A DNA stretch of 7,089 nucleotides from an uncultured Ignavibacteriales bacterium. GTDB taxonomy: Bacteria; Bacteroidota; Ignavibacteria; Ignavibacteriales; Ignavibacteriaceae. The stretch lies in the NCBI GenBank assembly GCA_913053915.1, contig CAJXGP010000100.1, positions 1 through 7,089 of the forward strand, written 5' to 3'. Positions 1-6,005 of the stretch are shown in pieces. Both the position numbers and the translations under genes were made by a program. How positions within the stretch are numbered: the first letter of the stretch is position 1; every line of letters starts with the position of its first letter. Under the pieces are notes generated by a model. That model made no database searches. It saw only the letters and a list, made by a program, of their open reading frames with translations, and was not told the origin of the DNA.

Positions 1-71
1 ACGGGAATAGCCCCACCTTCTTTGGTAAAAATCTGTGACATTTCTTCCTTTTTTCCTAAGATGAATTTCAT
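1..71 (-). CDS. rplC: Ribosomal protein L3 (uL3), N-terminal fragment, runs off left edge
   Basis: L3 is a large-subunit protein that binds 23S rRNA near the peptidyl transferase centre. Reading the - strand from the ATG at 71 gives 23 codons beginning MKFILGKKEEMSQIF, then a GT pair at the edge that must encode Val. From memory it aligns without gaps to the E. coli L3 start, sharing Met1, Gly6-Lys7-Lys8, Met11, Ile14-Phe15-Thr16, Gly19 and Ile22-Pro23-Val24. The MKFILGKK opening and the Glu-Glu in place of the usual Val-Gly resemble L3 from candidate-phyla bacteria more than Bacteroidota or Ignavibacteria L3; that is inference. The bases before the ATG are T-rich with no Shine-Dalgarno. rpsJ, the usual upstream neighbour in the S10 operon, is absent; a TolB-like gene on the other strand occupies its place. 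The rest of the gene lies outside the window. Confidence 0.82.
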   Translation of the reverse strand, partial: MKFILGKKEEMSQIFTKEGGAIP

Positions 72-3042
72 AAAAAGTAAAATAAAAAATACCAATAATA
101 AAAGATTAGTGATATTAAATTTTAATTTTAAAATTCTCCATACAAAGCATTTTAATATATACTTTTACAAAGAAGAAAAGGATGCAGTAAAATATGCGGC
201 GGAAATTGCCGAAAGGTGGTATACAAGGCATTCAATCACACTTCAGGATACTCTAAAAGGTAAACAAACTTTAATTTTATATGATGGTTTTCAACAATTC
301 TCGGAAACTAATGTAACACAAGGAATGATTGGACAAGGGACAGGTGGTTTCACAGAGCCATATCTTAGAAGAATTGTTGTACCTTTTATCGGTCCCTTAG
401 CGGAAACAAGTCATGTTATCGGACATGAGTTGGTACATGCATTTCAATTCGATATAACAGGGAAAAGTGCCGAAAGAACCGGGGGATTACCTGCCGCATC
501 TAGTATGCCGTTGTGGTTTATCGAAGGAATGGCGGAATATTTCTCTTTAGGACCAGCCGATCCTTTTACGGCAATGTGGATGCGCGAGGCTGCTTTGAAA
601 AAACTTCCTAATATATCCGATCTCAATAATCCGAAATACTTCCCATATCGGTACGGTCAAGCTTTACTAGCTTTTATCGGAGGAAAGTTTGGTGATAAAA
701 AAATTGGAGAAATTTTAAGAGAGGCTGCTGTTTTACACAGCGTGAAAGCAGCCATTGATTCGGTTTTGCTGATAAATACAGATTCACTTTCAAAAGAATG
801 GCATGCTGCCCTTCATGCTCAATATGATTCACTTGCGAAAGTAACAAAACGCCCCAATGATTACGGTAAGGAATTAGTTACAGGTAAAAATGGCGAAGGC
901 TCCTTAAATGTTTCACCCGCACTTAGCCCCAATGGTAAAGAAATAGTTTTCTTCTCGTCCAGGGATCTTTTTTCAATCGATTTATTTTTAGCGGATGCTA
1001 AAACAGGAAAGGTCATAAAAAATATTTTTAAAACCGAATTCAACACACACCTTGAAAACTTAGAGTTTATTAACTCTGCCGGTGCATGGACACCGGATGG
1101 AAACGAGTTTGCCTTCTCGGCAACTTCTGAAGGCAGGCCTGTTATTTCACTGCTGAATGTAAAAGATGGGAATATAGTAAAAGAGATTCGTTTCCCTAAA
1201 TTAGCAGAAATATTTACACCTACTTTTTCACCGGACGGTAAGTTTATTGTCTTTTCAGCTCTAGCAAATGGATTCTCTAATTTATTTGCATATAATTTGA
1301 AAACCGATAGTTTAGAACATTTAACGAATGACGCTTATGCCGAACTTCAACCGGAATTTTCACCGGACGGTAATAATATTGTTTTTGTTACCGACCGGTT
1401 TACATCTCAACTCGCGGACGTCAATATCGGAAATTATGAACTTGCTTTATTTAATTTTAAAACCGGTAAAATTAAAAATCTTCCTAGTTTTTCTAACGCA
1501 AAAAACATTAATCCTCAATGGTCTCCCGACGGGAAAAGTATTTATTTTCTATCGAATCACAACGGAATAACAAATATTTACAGAATCAATCTTCCTAATA
1601 ACACAATTGAACAAATTACAAATCTATATGGAGGAGTAAGCGGTATAACGGCTTTAAGCCCCGCATTATCGGTAGCTAAACATGCAAATAAAATTGTTTT
1701 CAGTGTTTACCAAAATGGAAAATATAATATATATTCGATAGATTCGTCAAAAATTATGCAGGGTAAAACACCTTTTGATAATTATCCATTTACGAACCCC
1801 GGTTTTCTTCCTCCGCTTCATAGAAAAAACCCTACATTTTTAGCTAACTTCGATAATCCGGATATAGGACTACCTTCGGACACAATGTATAAAATTACAA
1901 ACTACCATCCATCACTTTCAATAATTGGATTTGGTCAGCCTTCCGTAGCAGCGGGAGTAGATCGTTTCGGAACTTATTTGGGCGGTGGAATAGCATTATT
2001 TTGGAGCGATATATTAGGTAATCACAATTTAGCCACTTCACTGCAAATTCAATCCTTTAATAAAATTACTAATATTACCGGATTGGTTGCCTACATGAAT
2101 GATGCTCATCGTTGGAATTGGGGAGGTGTAATTCAACAAGTTCCCTACTATCTAACGGGATATTCTGCCGGTTATACTAATATTGACAGTACCCCTGTTT
2201 ATGTTGAACAAGAATATTTTTATAAAGAAACCAATCGAGAAATCAGTGGAATTTTATCTTATCCGTTTAGCCGAGTATTAAGAGTTGAATTCAGCGGCGG
2301 ATTTCGAAATATTTCTTTTACGAATCAAGTTACTACAAGGGCGATCTCGCTAATTGACGGCTCATTACTCATCAACAATACTGAAAATTTAGGACATGCG
2401 CCTTCAATGTATCTAGGATCTGTAAGTGCGTCCCTAGTTTATGATAATAGTTATATGGGCGCTACAGGTCCCTTACTTGGACAAAGATATCGACTGGAAA
2501 TATCACCGTTTTTTGGAACTATTAATTGGTTTAATATACTTGTGGATTATCGGAAATATTTGATGCCTATACGACCGTTTACGTTAGCAGGCAGAATATT
2601 GCAGGTGGGACGATACGGCCCCGGTGCAGAAGATTATCGACTTTCACCGATGTTTCTCGGATATCCCGGTTTGGTACGTGGATATGAGAGTTCATCTTTC
2701 AATGCATCTAATTATTCAGTTTTTCAAAACTTAATCGGAAGTAAATTGTTGATTGTAAATTTAGAATTACGCTTTCCTTTGCTGGGATTATTTGGCATAG
2801 GAGAAGGGTTTTACGGTTATTTCCCTTTGGATTTTGTCGCTTTTTATGACGCCGGTTTAGCATGGACGAATCAAGAAAAACCGTGGTTTGCCGGCGGTAC
2901 AAGAAAACCTGTCAGTAGTACAGGCGTGGCTCTTAGAGTAAATCTGTTTGGCTATGCGGTAGGCGAAGTAGATTACGTTCATCCTTTTAATAGACCGGGT
3001 GTCGGTTGGTTGTGGCAGTTCAATCTTACGCAAGGCTTTTAA
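61..3042 (+). CDS. TolB-like protein: peptidase MA-like domain, beta-propeller and Omp85-type barrel; 5' end probably missing
   Basis: Residues are numbered from the ATG at 61 (993 aa). Residues about 25-255 are a gluzincin (peptidase MA-like) domain: HELVH at 122-126 gives two zinc-ligand His and the catalytic Glu, and Glu155 in WFIEGMAEY is the likely third ligand. About six TolB/PD40 propeller blades follow, with signatures SPNG 289, TPDG 344, SPDG 390, 434 and 488, and a weaker one near 541. Residues about 630-993 form a BamA/Omp85-like barrel with VRGY at 872-875 (loop-6 motif), LELRFPL, FYDAG and a C-terminal Phe. Location should be the outer membrane; the substrate is unknown. The start is unresolved: the frame is open from base 1, ATG 61 and TTG 22 lack a Shine-Dalgarno and overlap rplC antisense, and GTG 109 is an alternative. 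No signal peptide is visible, nor the FGxNKVQY block I expect before FNFKILHTKHF, so the gene looks 5'-truncated. The frame is otherwise intact to TAA 3042. Confidence 0.85.
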   Translation: MNFIKSKIKNTNNKRLVILNFNFKILHTKHFNIYFYKEEKDAVKYAAEIAERWYTRHSITLQDTLKGKQTLILYDGFQQFSETNVTQGMIGQGTGGFTEPYLRRIVVPFIGPLAETSHVIGHELVHAFQFDITGKSAERTGGLPAASSMPLWFIEGMAEYFSLGPADPFTAMWMREAALKKLPNISDLNNPKYFPYRYGQALLAFIGGKFGDKKIGEILREAAVLHSVKAAIDSVLLINTDSLSKEWHAALHAQYDSLAKVTKRPNDYGKELVTGKNGEGSLNVSPALSPNGKEIVFFSSRDLFSIDLFLADAKTGKVIKNIFKTEFNTHLENLEFINSAGAWTPDGNEFAFSATSEGRPVISLLNVKDGNIVKEIRFPKLAEIFTPTFSPDGKFIVFSALANGFSNLFAYNLKTDSLEHLTNDAYAELQPEFSPDGNNIVFVTDRFTSQLADVNIGNYELALFNFKTGKIKNLPSFSNAKNINPQWSPDGKSIYFLSNHNGITNIYRINLPNNTIEQITNLYGGVSGITALSPALSVAKHANKIVFSVYQNGKYNIYSIDSSKIMQGKTPFDNYPFTNPGFLPPLHRKNPTFLANFDNPDIGLPSDTMYKITNYHPSLSIIGFGQPSVAAGVDRFGTYLGGGIALFWSDILGNHNLATSLQIQSFNKITNITGLVAYMNDAHRWNWGGVIQQVPYYLTGYSAGYTNIDSTPVYVEQEYFYKETNREISGILSYPFSRVLRVEFSGGFRNISFTNQVTTRAISLIDGSLLINNTENLGHAPSMYLGSVSASLVYDNSYMGATGPLLGQRYRLEISPFFGTINWFNILVDYRKYLMPIRPFTLAGRILQVGRYGPGAEDYRLSPMFLGYPGLVRGYESSSFNASNYSVFQNLIGSKLLIVNLELRFPLLGLFGIGEGFYGYFPLDFVAFYDAGLAWTNQEKPWFAGGTRKPVSSTGVALRVNLFGYAVGEVDYVHPFNRPGVGWLWQFNLTQGF

Positions 3043-3046
3043 TAAT

Positions 3047-3088
3047 AGTATCTTATCAGAGATATTCGTGTATTATTCGGCAGAAAAT
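3047..3088 (+). repeat. Dispersed intergenic repeat, copy 1
   Basis: Starting 5 bases after the stop of the TolB-like gene, AGTATCTTATCAG is followed by ATATTCGTG and a TTATT block, then CGGCAGAAAAT. The first 31 bases match the right edge of the window (7061-7089) with a 2-base substitution and a 2-base indel. The ATTCGTG/TTATTCG.GGCAGAAAA wording resembles short repeats I recall between genes in many Bacteroidota-related genomes; that comparison is from memory. Function is unknown. It does not form an obvious terminator. Confidence 0.6.
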
Positions 3089-3113
3089 ATTGATTTGTAA
3101 TTTGTTCAATATT
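3086..3113. repeat. 8-bp AT-rich inverted repeat between convergent genes
   Basis: AATATTGA at 3086-3093 is a perfect inverted repeat of TCAATATT at 3106-3113, with a 12-base loop. It lies between the converging ends of the TolB-like gene and the YbhR-like permease. It could be a weak bidirectional transcription end, but the stem has only two G-C pairs and no adjacent T-run, so I do not call it a terminator. Confidence 0.45.
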
Positions 3114-3197
3114 GTATGGATGACTGTATGATTGTATGGTAAATCATACGCACAATGTTCTTCGGACAAACAGTCATACATCAACATACATTCATAC
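3114..3197. repeat. Imperfect inverted repeat rich in GTATG / CATAC
   Basis: The left arm (3114-3139) is built from GTATG/TGTATGA-like units, and the right arm (3170-3197) is CATAC-rich; its reverse complement aligns to the left arm with a few mismatches and small gaps. Inside the left half, GTATG at 3134-3138 also pairs with CATAC at 3145-3149 around a 6-base loop. The structure could be a decayed small mobile repeat or a folded RNA at the end of the convergent transcripts. No open reading frame explains it. Confidence 0.5.
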
Positions 3198-3310
3198 TTC
3201 AGAATTTACATGTACCGTTAAATTTTTGCTATATATTCCTTTTTGGTTCCGGCTTGTCCAGGTTAAGTTTAATCTGAATATGCTTTCCTGAACAATTTCA
3301 TAAAATAATA

Positions 3311-4447
3311 TTAGCCTAAATGTTTTTTAAAACGGAATGCACTCGCAAAAAGGATTAGTACTCCCATTAAAAACAGCATAACGGTCTGTGGTAATAAATC
3401 AACAAATGAAGCCCCTTTGAGAACTACTCCTCTAAGAATTGTAATATAATATCGAAGAGGAATTAAGTAAGTAATATATTGAACAATTTTCGGCATGTCG
3501 GCAATCGGAAAAACAAAACCCGATAGATAAATCATAGGCATCATCACCGCAAACTGAGCTACCATCATTGCTTGTTGCTGCGTTTTAGAAATAGTTGATA
3601 TAAACAGCCCGATACCTAAAGTAGAAAGAACAAATAAAAATGAAGCTAAAAATAAGAAAATAAAACTTCCCCTGACTCCAATTTTGAACCAAAAAATCAT
3701 TACACCTTGAACAAGAAGAATATCTATAAAACCGAGGATTATGAAAGGGACTAGTTTGCCGATAATCAGTTGCGTCGGAGTAATCGGTGTAACTATTAAC
3801 TGCTCAAGTGTTCCAACTTCTCTTTCCTTAACTATAGCCATCGACATTAAAATAGTTGTAATAACCATTAAAATTAACCCCATTATACTAGGGACCATAA
3901 AGTTTCTAGTTTTAAGATCAGGATTATACCATACTCTTATTTCCGGAACAAGAGAACCCGTTGAAGGCTTAATCCCAAGTTTATTTGAGTAATTAAGCAA
4001 TATCTTTCTAGAATAACTAGTCGTAATTCCTTGGACATATCCAAAAGCGATTGATGCTTTATTACCATCCGAACCATCAAAAATTGCCTGTACCTCAACC
4101 GGTCGATTTCGCTGTATATCCTTCTCAAAACCTTTTGGTATCACCAATGCCCACAGAATTTTACTTTTATTAATTTCACTGGTAATCTGTTTATAATTGT
4201 CCACATAAGAATCTATTTCGAAATAACCTGTACTTTTAAATCTTTCAATAAAGTTTCTACTAGCTACCGTTCTATCCATATCAAACACTGCCGTGTGAAC
4301 AGTATTAACATCCATATTTGCTGCATAACCTAAAAAAATCAATTGAATCACCGGAGCCAAAAATACTATCCCGAGTAAACGCGGGTCACGTTTAAGTTGA
4401 AGAAATTCTTTAATTATTATATTAATTATTGTCCGTCTTGCCGACAC
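3311..4447 (-). CDS. ABC-2 type exporter permease, YbhR-like
   Basis: This is a 378-aa inner-membrane half-permease of the ABC2_membrane_3 family, expected to pair with the upstream permease and the ATPase. Segments: a cytoplasmic start with KEFLQLKRDPR (13-23), TM1 about 24-43, a large extracytoplasmic domain about 45-182 ending in the WYNPDLK motif (173-179), then five TMs at about 184-206, 232-254, 261-284, 294-315 and 352-372. The cytoplasmic loop VKEREVGTLEQL (206-217) is the family's conserved segment after TM2. WYNP, TISKTQQQA and the IYLSGFVFPI region resemble E. coli YbhR, and its place last in the operon matches ybhF-ybhS-ybhR. Start: GTG at 4447, directly preceded by an in-frame TAA and by AAGGAG with 8-base spacing. 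It is separated from the upstream permease by 374 bp, unusual for this operon type. Substrate cannot be told; relatives export drugs or cations. Confidence 0.9.
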   Translation of the reverse strand: MSARRTIINIIIKEFLQLKRDPRLLGIVFLAPVIQLIFLGYAANMDVNTVHTAVFDMDRTVASRNFIERFKSTGYFEIDSYVDNYKQITSEINKSKILWALVIPKGFEKDIQRNRPVEVQAIFDGSDGNKASIAFGYVQGITTSYSRKILLNYSNKLGIKPSTGSLVPEIRVWYNPDLKTRNFMVPSIMGLILMVITTILMSMAIVKEREVGTLEQLIVTPITPTQLIIGKLVPFIILGFIDILLVQGVMIFWFKIGVRGSFIFLFLASFLFVLSTLGIGLFISTISKTQQQAMMVAQFAVMMPMIYLSGFVFPIADMPKIVQYITYLIPLRYYITILRGVVLKGASFVDLLPQTVMLFLMGVLILFASAFRFKKHLG

Positions 4448-4455
4448 TTATTTTA

Positions 4456-4461
4456 CTCCTT
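4456..4461 (-). promoter_or_regulatory. Ribosome binding site deciding the GTG start of the YbhR-like permease
   Basis: AAGGAG on the - strand lies 8 bases before the GTG at 4447. An in-frame TAA sits immediately before the GTG, so no upstream start is possible. Its two A bases are the end of the 16-base palindrome at 4460-4475, so folding of that palindrome could affect access to the site. Confidence 0.75.
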
Positions 4462-4475
4462 AAACTTTAGTTTAA
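4460..4475. promoter_or_regulatory. Perfect 7-bp inverted repeat abutting the ribosome binding site
   Basis: TTAAACT and AGTTTAA flank a 2-base centre, making a near-palindrome that overlaps the first two bases of the AAGGAG of the downstream permease. As DNA it has the symmetry of a dimeric repressor site; as RNA the 2-base loop would open to a stem of about 6 bp. Operator function is inference from symmetry and position; an all-A/T/C arm can arise by chance in this AT-rich spacer. Confidence 0.35.
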
Positions 4476-4505
4476 AATATGCGAAAGAAATATTCTCCTC
4501 ACAAC

Positions 4506-4517
4506 GCGGCAAGCCGC
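4506..4517 (-). other. GC-rich mini-hairpin in the inter-permease leader
   Basis: On the - strand RNA the sequence reads GCGG-CUUG-CCGC, a 4-bp all-GC stem closing a CUUG tetraloop with a G-C closing pair, a loop known to be unusually stable. It is an island of G+C in a very AT-rich spacer, about 60 bases before the GTG of the YbhR-like permease. It lacks a following U-tract, so it is not an intrinsic terminator. A role in mRNA processing or stability is conjecture. Confidence 0.4.
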
Positions 4518-4641
4518 AAATTTAGAATTATGAATTTAGAAATTAAAGATTATGTTTAAACTATTGCATTTTTAAATTTCTAATCAGATCCCAATTCACA
4601 ATTACCAATAAATAAACAATTCTATAACCGGTATTTGTTGC

Positions 4642-4694
4642 TTGTTCTAATTGTTCATTTTCTAAGTAATTAGATCAATTAAGAATTAGAACAA
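4642..4694. repeat. 11-bp perfect inverted repeat with nested 5-bp inverted repeat
   Basis: TTGTTCTAATT at 4642-4652 and AATTAGAACAA at 4684-4694 are perfect reverse complements. Within the 31-base loop, TAATT (4667-4671) and AATTA (4677-4681) pair again around five bases. The stems are AT-rich. The element sits mid-spacer between two genes of one operon. It may be a small mobile-repeat remnant or a folded mRNA element. Confidence 0.5.
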
Positions 4695-4821
4695 TTTTAA
4701 TCAATAGTACTTCAAAATATTATTTAGCCTTAATTCCTTTCGGGCTTTTCATTATTATCAACTTCAATATCCGGTACTGTAAATATTATCGCATATTTTG
4801 TGCTTTTGTAGTAAAAAACGA

Positions 4822-5952
4822 TTATGCCGTTTTCAACTTTTTGTTTATTAACATAGAAAGGAATAGGAAAAACAGTGCGAAAACAATCAAATAAACAGCT
4901 TGTTCCCAAAATGCGGAAAATCCCACTCCTTTCAATAATATTCCTCTTAAAATAATCAAGAAAAATTTTGCAGGTGTAATGTTAGTCAGCCACTGTATAA
5001 ACTTCGGCATGCTTTCAATTGGAAAAATAAAACCGGATAGAATCGCCGAAGGTAAAAGGGAAACCAACGTTGATATTTGAAACGCCACTTGTTGCGTATT
5101 TGAAATAGATGAAACAAAAATTCCCAAATTCAATGATGCAAACAGGAATAATAATGTCATAAAAAATAATAATATTATACTTCCTTTAATTGTTATTCCA
5201 AATAAAACATAGCCGGCACCCAATATAAATGCAGCAATAATTAAGGATATAACCGTATATGGCAGAGTTTTTCCGATTAAAAGTTCAAAAGACGAAAGAG
5301 GCGATACATTAATCTGTTCAATAGTTCCTTTTTCCTTCTCTTTTACAATAGATAAAGAAATTGATACTACCGCAGTTATTATTAATATCATTGCTATTAA
5401 ACCGGGAATTAAAAAATAAGTTGAGTTCAAACTCGGATTGAACCAGAATACCGGCTCTAAATTAACAGGTACGTATGACTTCTTACCTTCTACAGCAAGC
5501 ATTTTCAAAGAAAATTTTCGCGAATATGAAAGTGTAGCCATGTTTATATAGTTGGAAATTATAGAAGCGGTATTACCGTTGACACCATCAATTAATATTT
5601 GGATTTTAGCCTTCCGGTTTGAGTAAAGCTTCTTTGACATATCTTCAGGAAATACAATTATACATTGCGCTTTGCCGGTATCAAGAATTTTTCTAATTTT
5701 ACTATCGCTATTAATGTAACCGACTACATCAAAATATCCGGAACTAGTTAATGTATTAATAAAATTCCGGCTATCCACCGAATGATCTTGATCATACACT
5801 ACGGTCTTTATATGATGTACATCTAGATTAATCGCGTATCCGAAAATGACCAATAAAAGAACCGGAAATGCGAATAATACAAACAACATTCTAGTGTCGC
5901 GTTTTAACTGTCTGATTTCTTTTTTAGCGATTGCTCTAATTCTTTTATACAT
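4822..5952 (-). CDS. ABC-2 type exporter permease, YbhS-like
   Basis: This is a 376-aa inner-membrane half-permease, homologous to the downstream permease over its whole length. It has the cytoplasmic start KKEIRQLKRDTR (10-21), TM1 about 22-41 ending FGYAINLD (the equivalent YbhS stretch is FGYGINLD, from memory), an extracytoplasmic domain about 45-175 ending in FWFNPSL, then five more TMs. The conserved cytoplasmic segment is VKEKEKGTIEQI. Later motifs include SSISNTQQVA and LSGFIFPIESMP. Position directly after the ATPase matches ybhS in E. coli. Start: ATG at 5952, 53 bases after the ATPase stop, with only a weak GGAAA ahead of it and a 13-base inverted repeat CGATTT-A-AAATCG at 5962-5974. 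Near the 3' end, C AAA AAG at 4843-4837 is followed by a -1 frame that stays open to 4730, so the C-terminus may be longer. Substrate is unknown. Confidence 0.9.
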   Translation of the reverse strand: MYKRIRAIAKKEIRQLKRDTRMLFVLFAFPVLLLVIFGYAINLDVHHIKTVVYDQDHSVDSRNFINTLTSSGYFDVVGYINSDSKIRKILDTGKAQCIIVFPEDMSKKLYSNRKAKIQILIDGVNGNTASIISNYINMATLSYSRKFSLKMLAVEGKKSYVPVNLEPVFWFNPSLNSTYFLIPGLIAMILIITAVVSISLSIVKEKEKGTIEQINVSPLSSFELLIGKTLPYTVISLIIAAFILGAGYVLFGITIKGSIILLFFMTLLFLFASLNLGIFVSSISNTQQVAFQISTLVSLLPSAILSGFIFPIESMPKFIQWLTNITPAKFFLIILRGILLKGVGFSAFWEQAVYLIVFALFFLFLSMLINKKLKTA

Positions 5953-6005
5953 TTTTATTTCCGATTTAAAATCGATAATTTTTATCTGTTTTATTCAACT
6001 TGCAT

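Larger units (their letters stand above)
4448..4821. other. 374-bp spacer between the two permease genes
   Basis: There is no complete gene here. From the YbhS-like side, bases 4730-4821 are open in one - strand frame without its own start (see the frameshift finding). Bases 4642-4694 hold nested inverted repeats, 4562-4640 is AT-rich with nothing recognisable, 4506-4517 is a GC hairpin, and 4447-4475 holds the palindrome and ribosome binding site. A promoter could lie here, giving the last permease separate expression, but I found no -35/-10 pair convincing enough to annotate. Confidence 0.7.

Noticed and set aside
21..37. TTT GGT AAA AAT in another + strand frame reads FGKN, like the block expected before FNFKIL in TolB-like proteins
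   Set aside because: It is followed at once by CTG TGA, and the same bases are explained on the - strand as the IFTK part of L3. A chance match.
1328..1570. 80-codon + strand frame within the TolB-like gene
   Set aside because: It overlaps the propeller region in another frame and has no recognisable domain; the long frame with SPDG repeats is the coding one. The other short frames inside the four main genes were dropped for the same reason.
3741..3992. 83-codon + strand frame opposite the YbhR-like permease
   Set aside because: It is the antisense of conserved membrane segments and the VKEREVGTLEQL loop; hydrophobic content is inherited from the real gene.
4723..4750. AGCC...GGCT with following T bases on the + strand as an intrinsic terminator
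   Set aside because: The stem is only 4 bp with a 12-13 base loop, and it faces the strand with no gene upstream to end.
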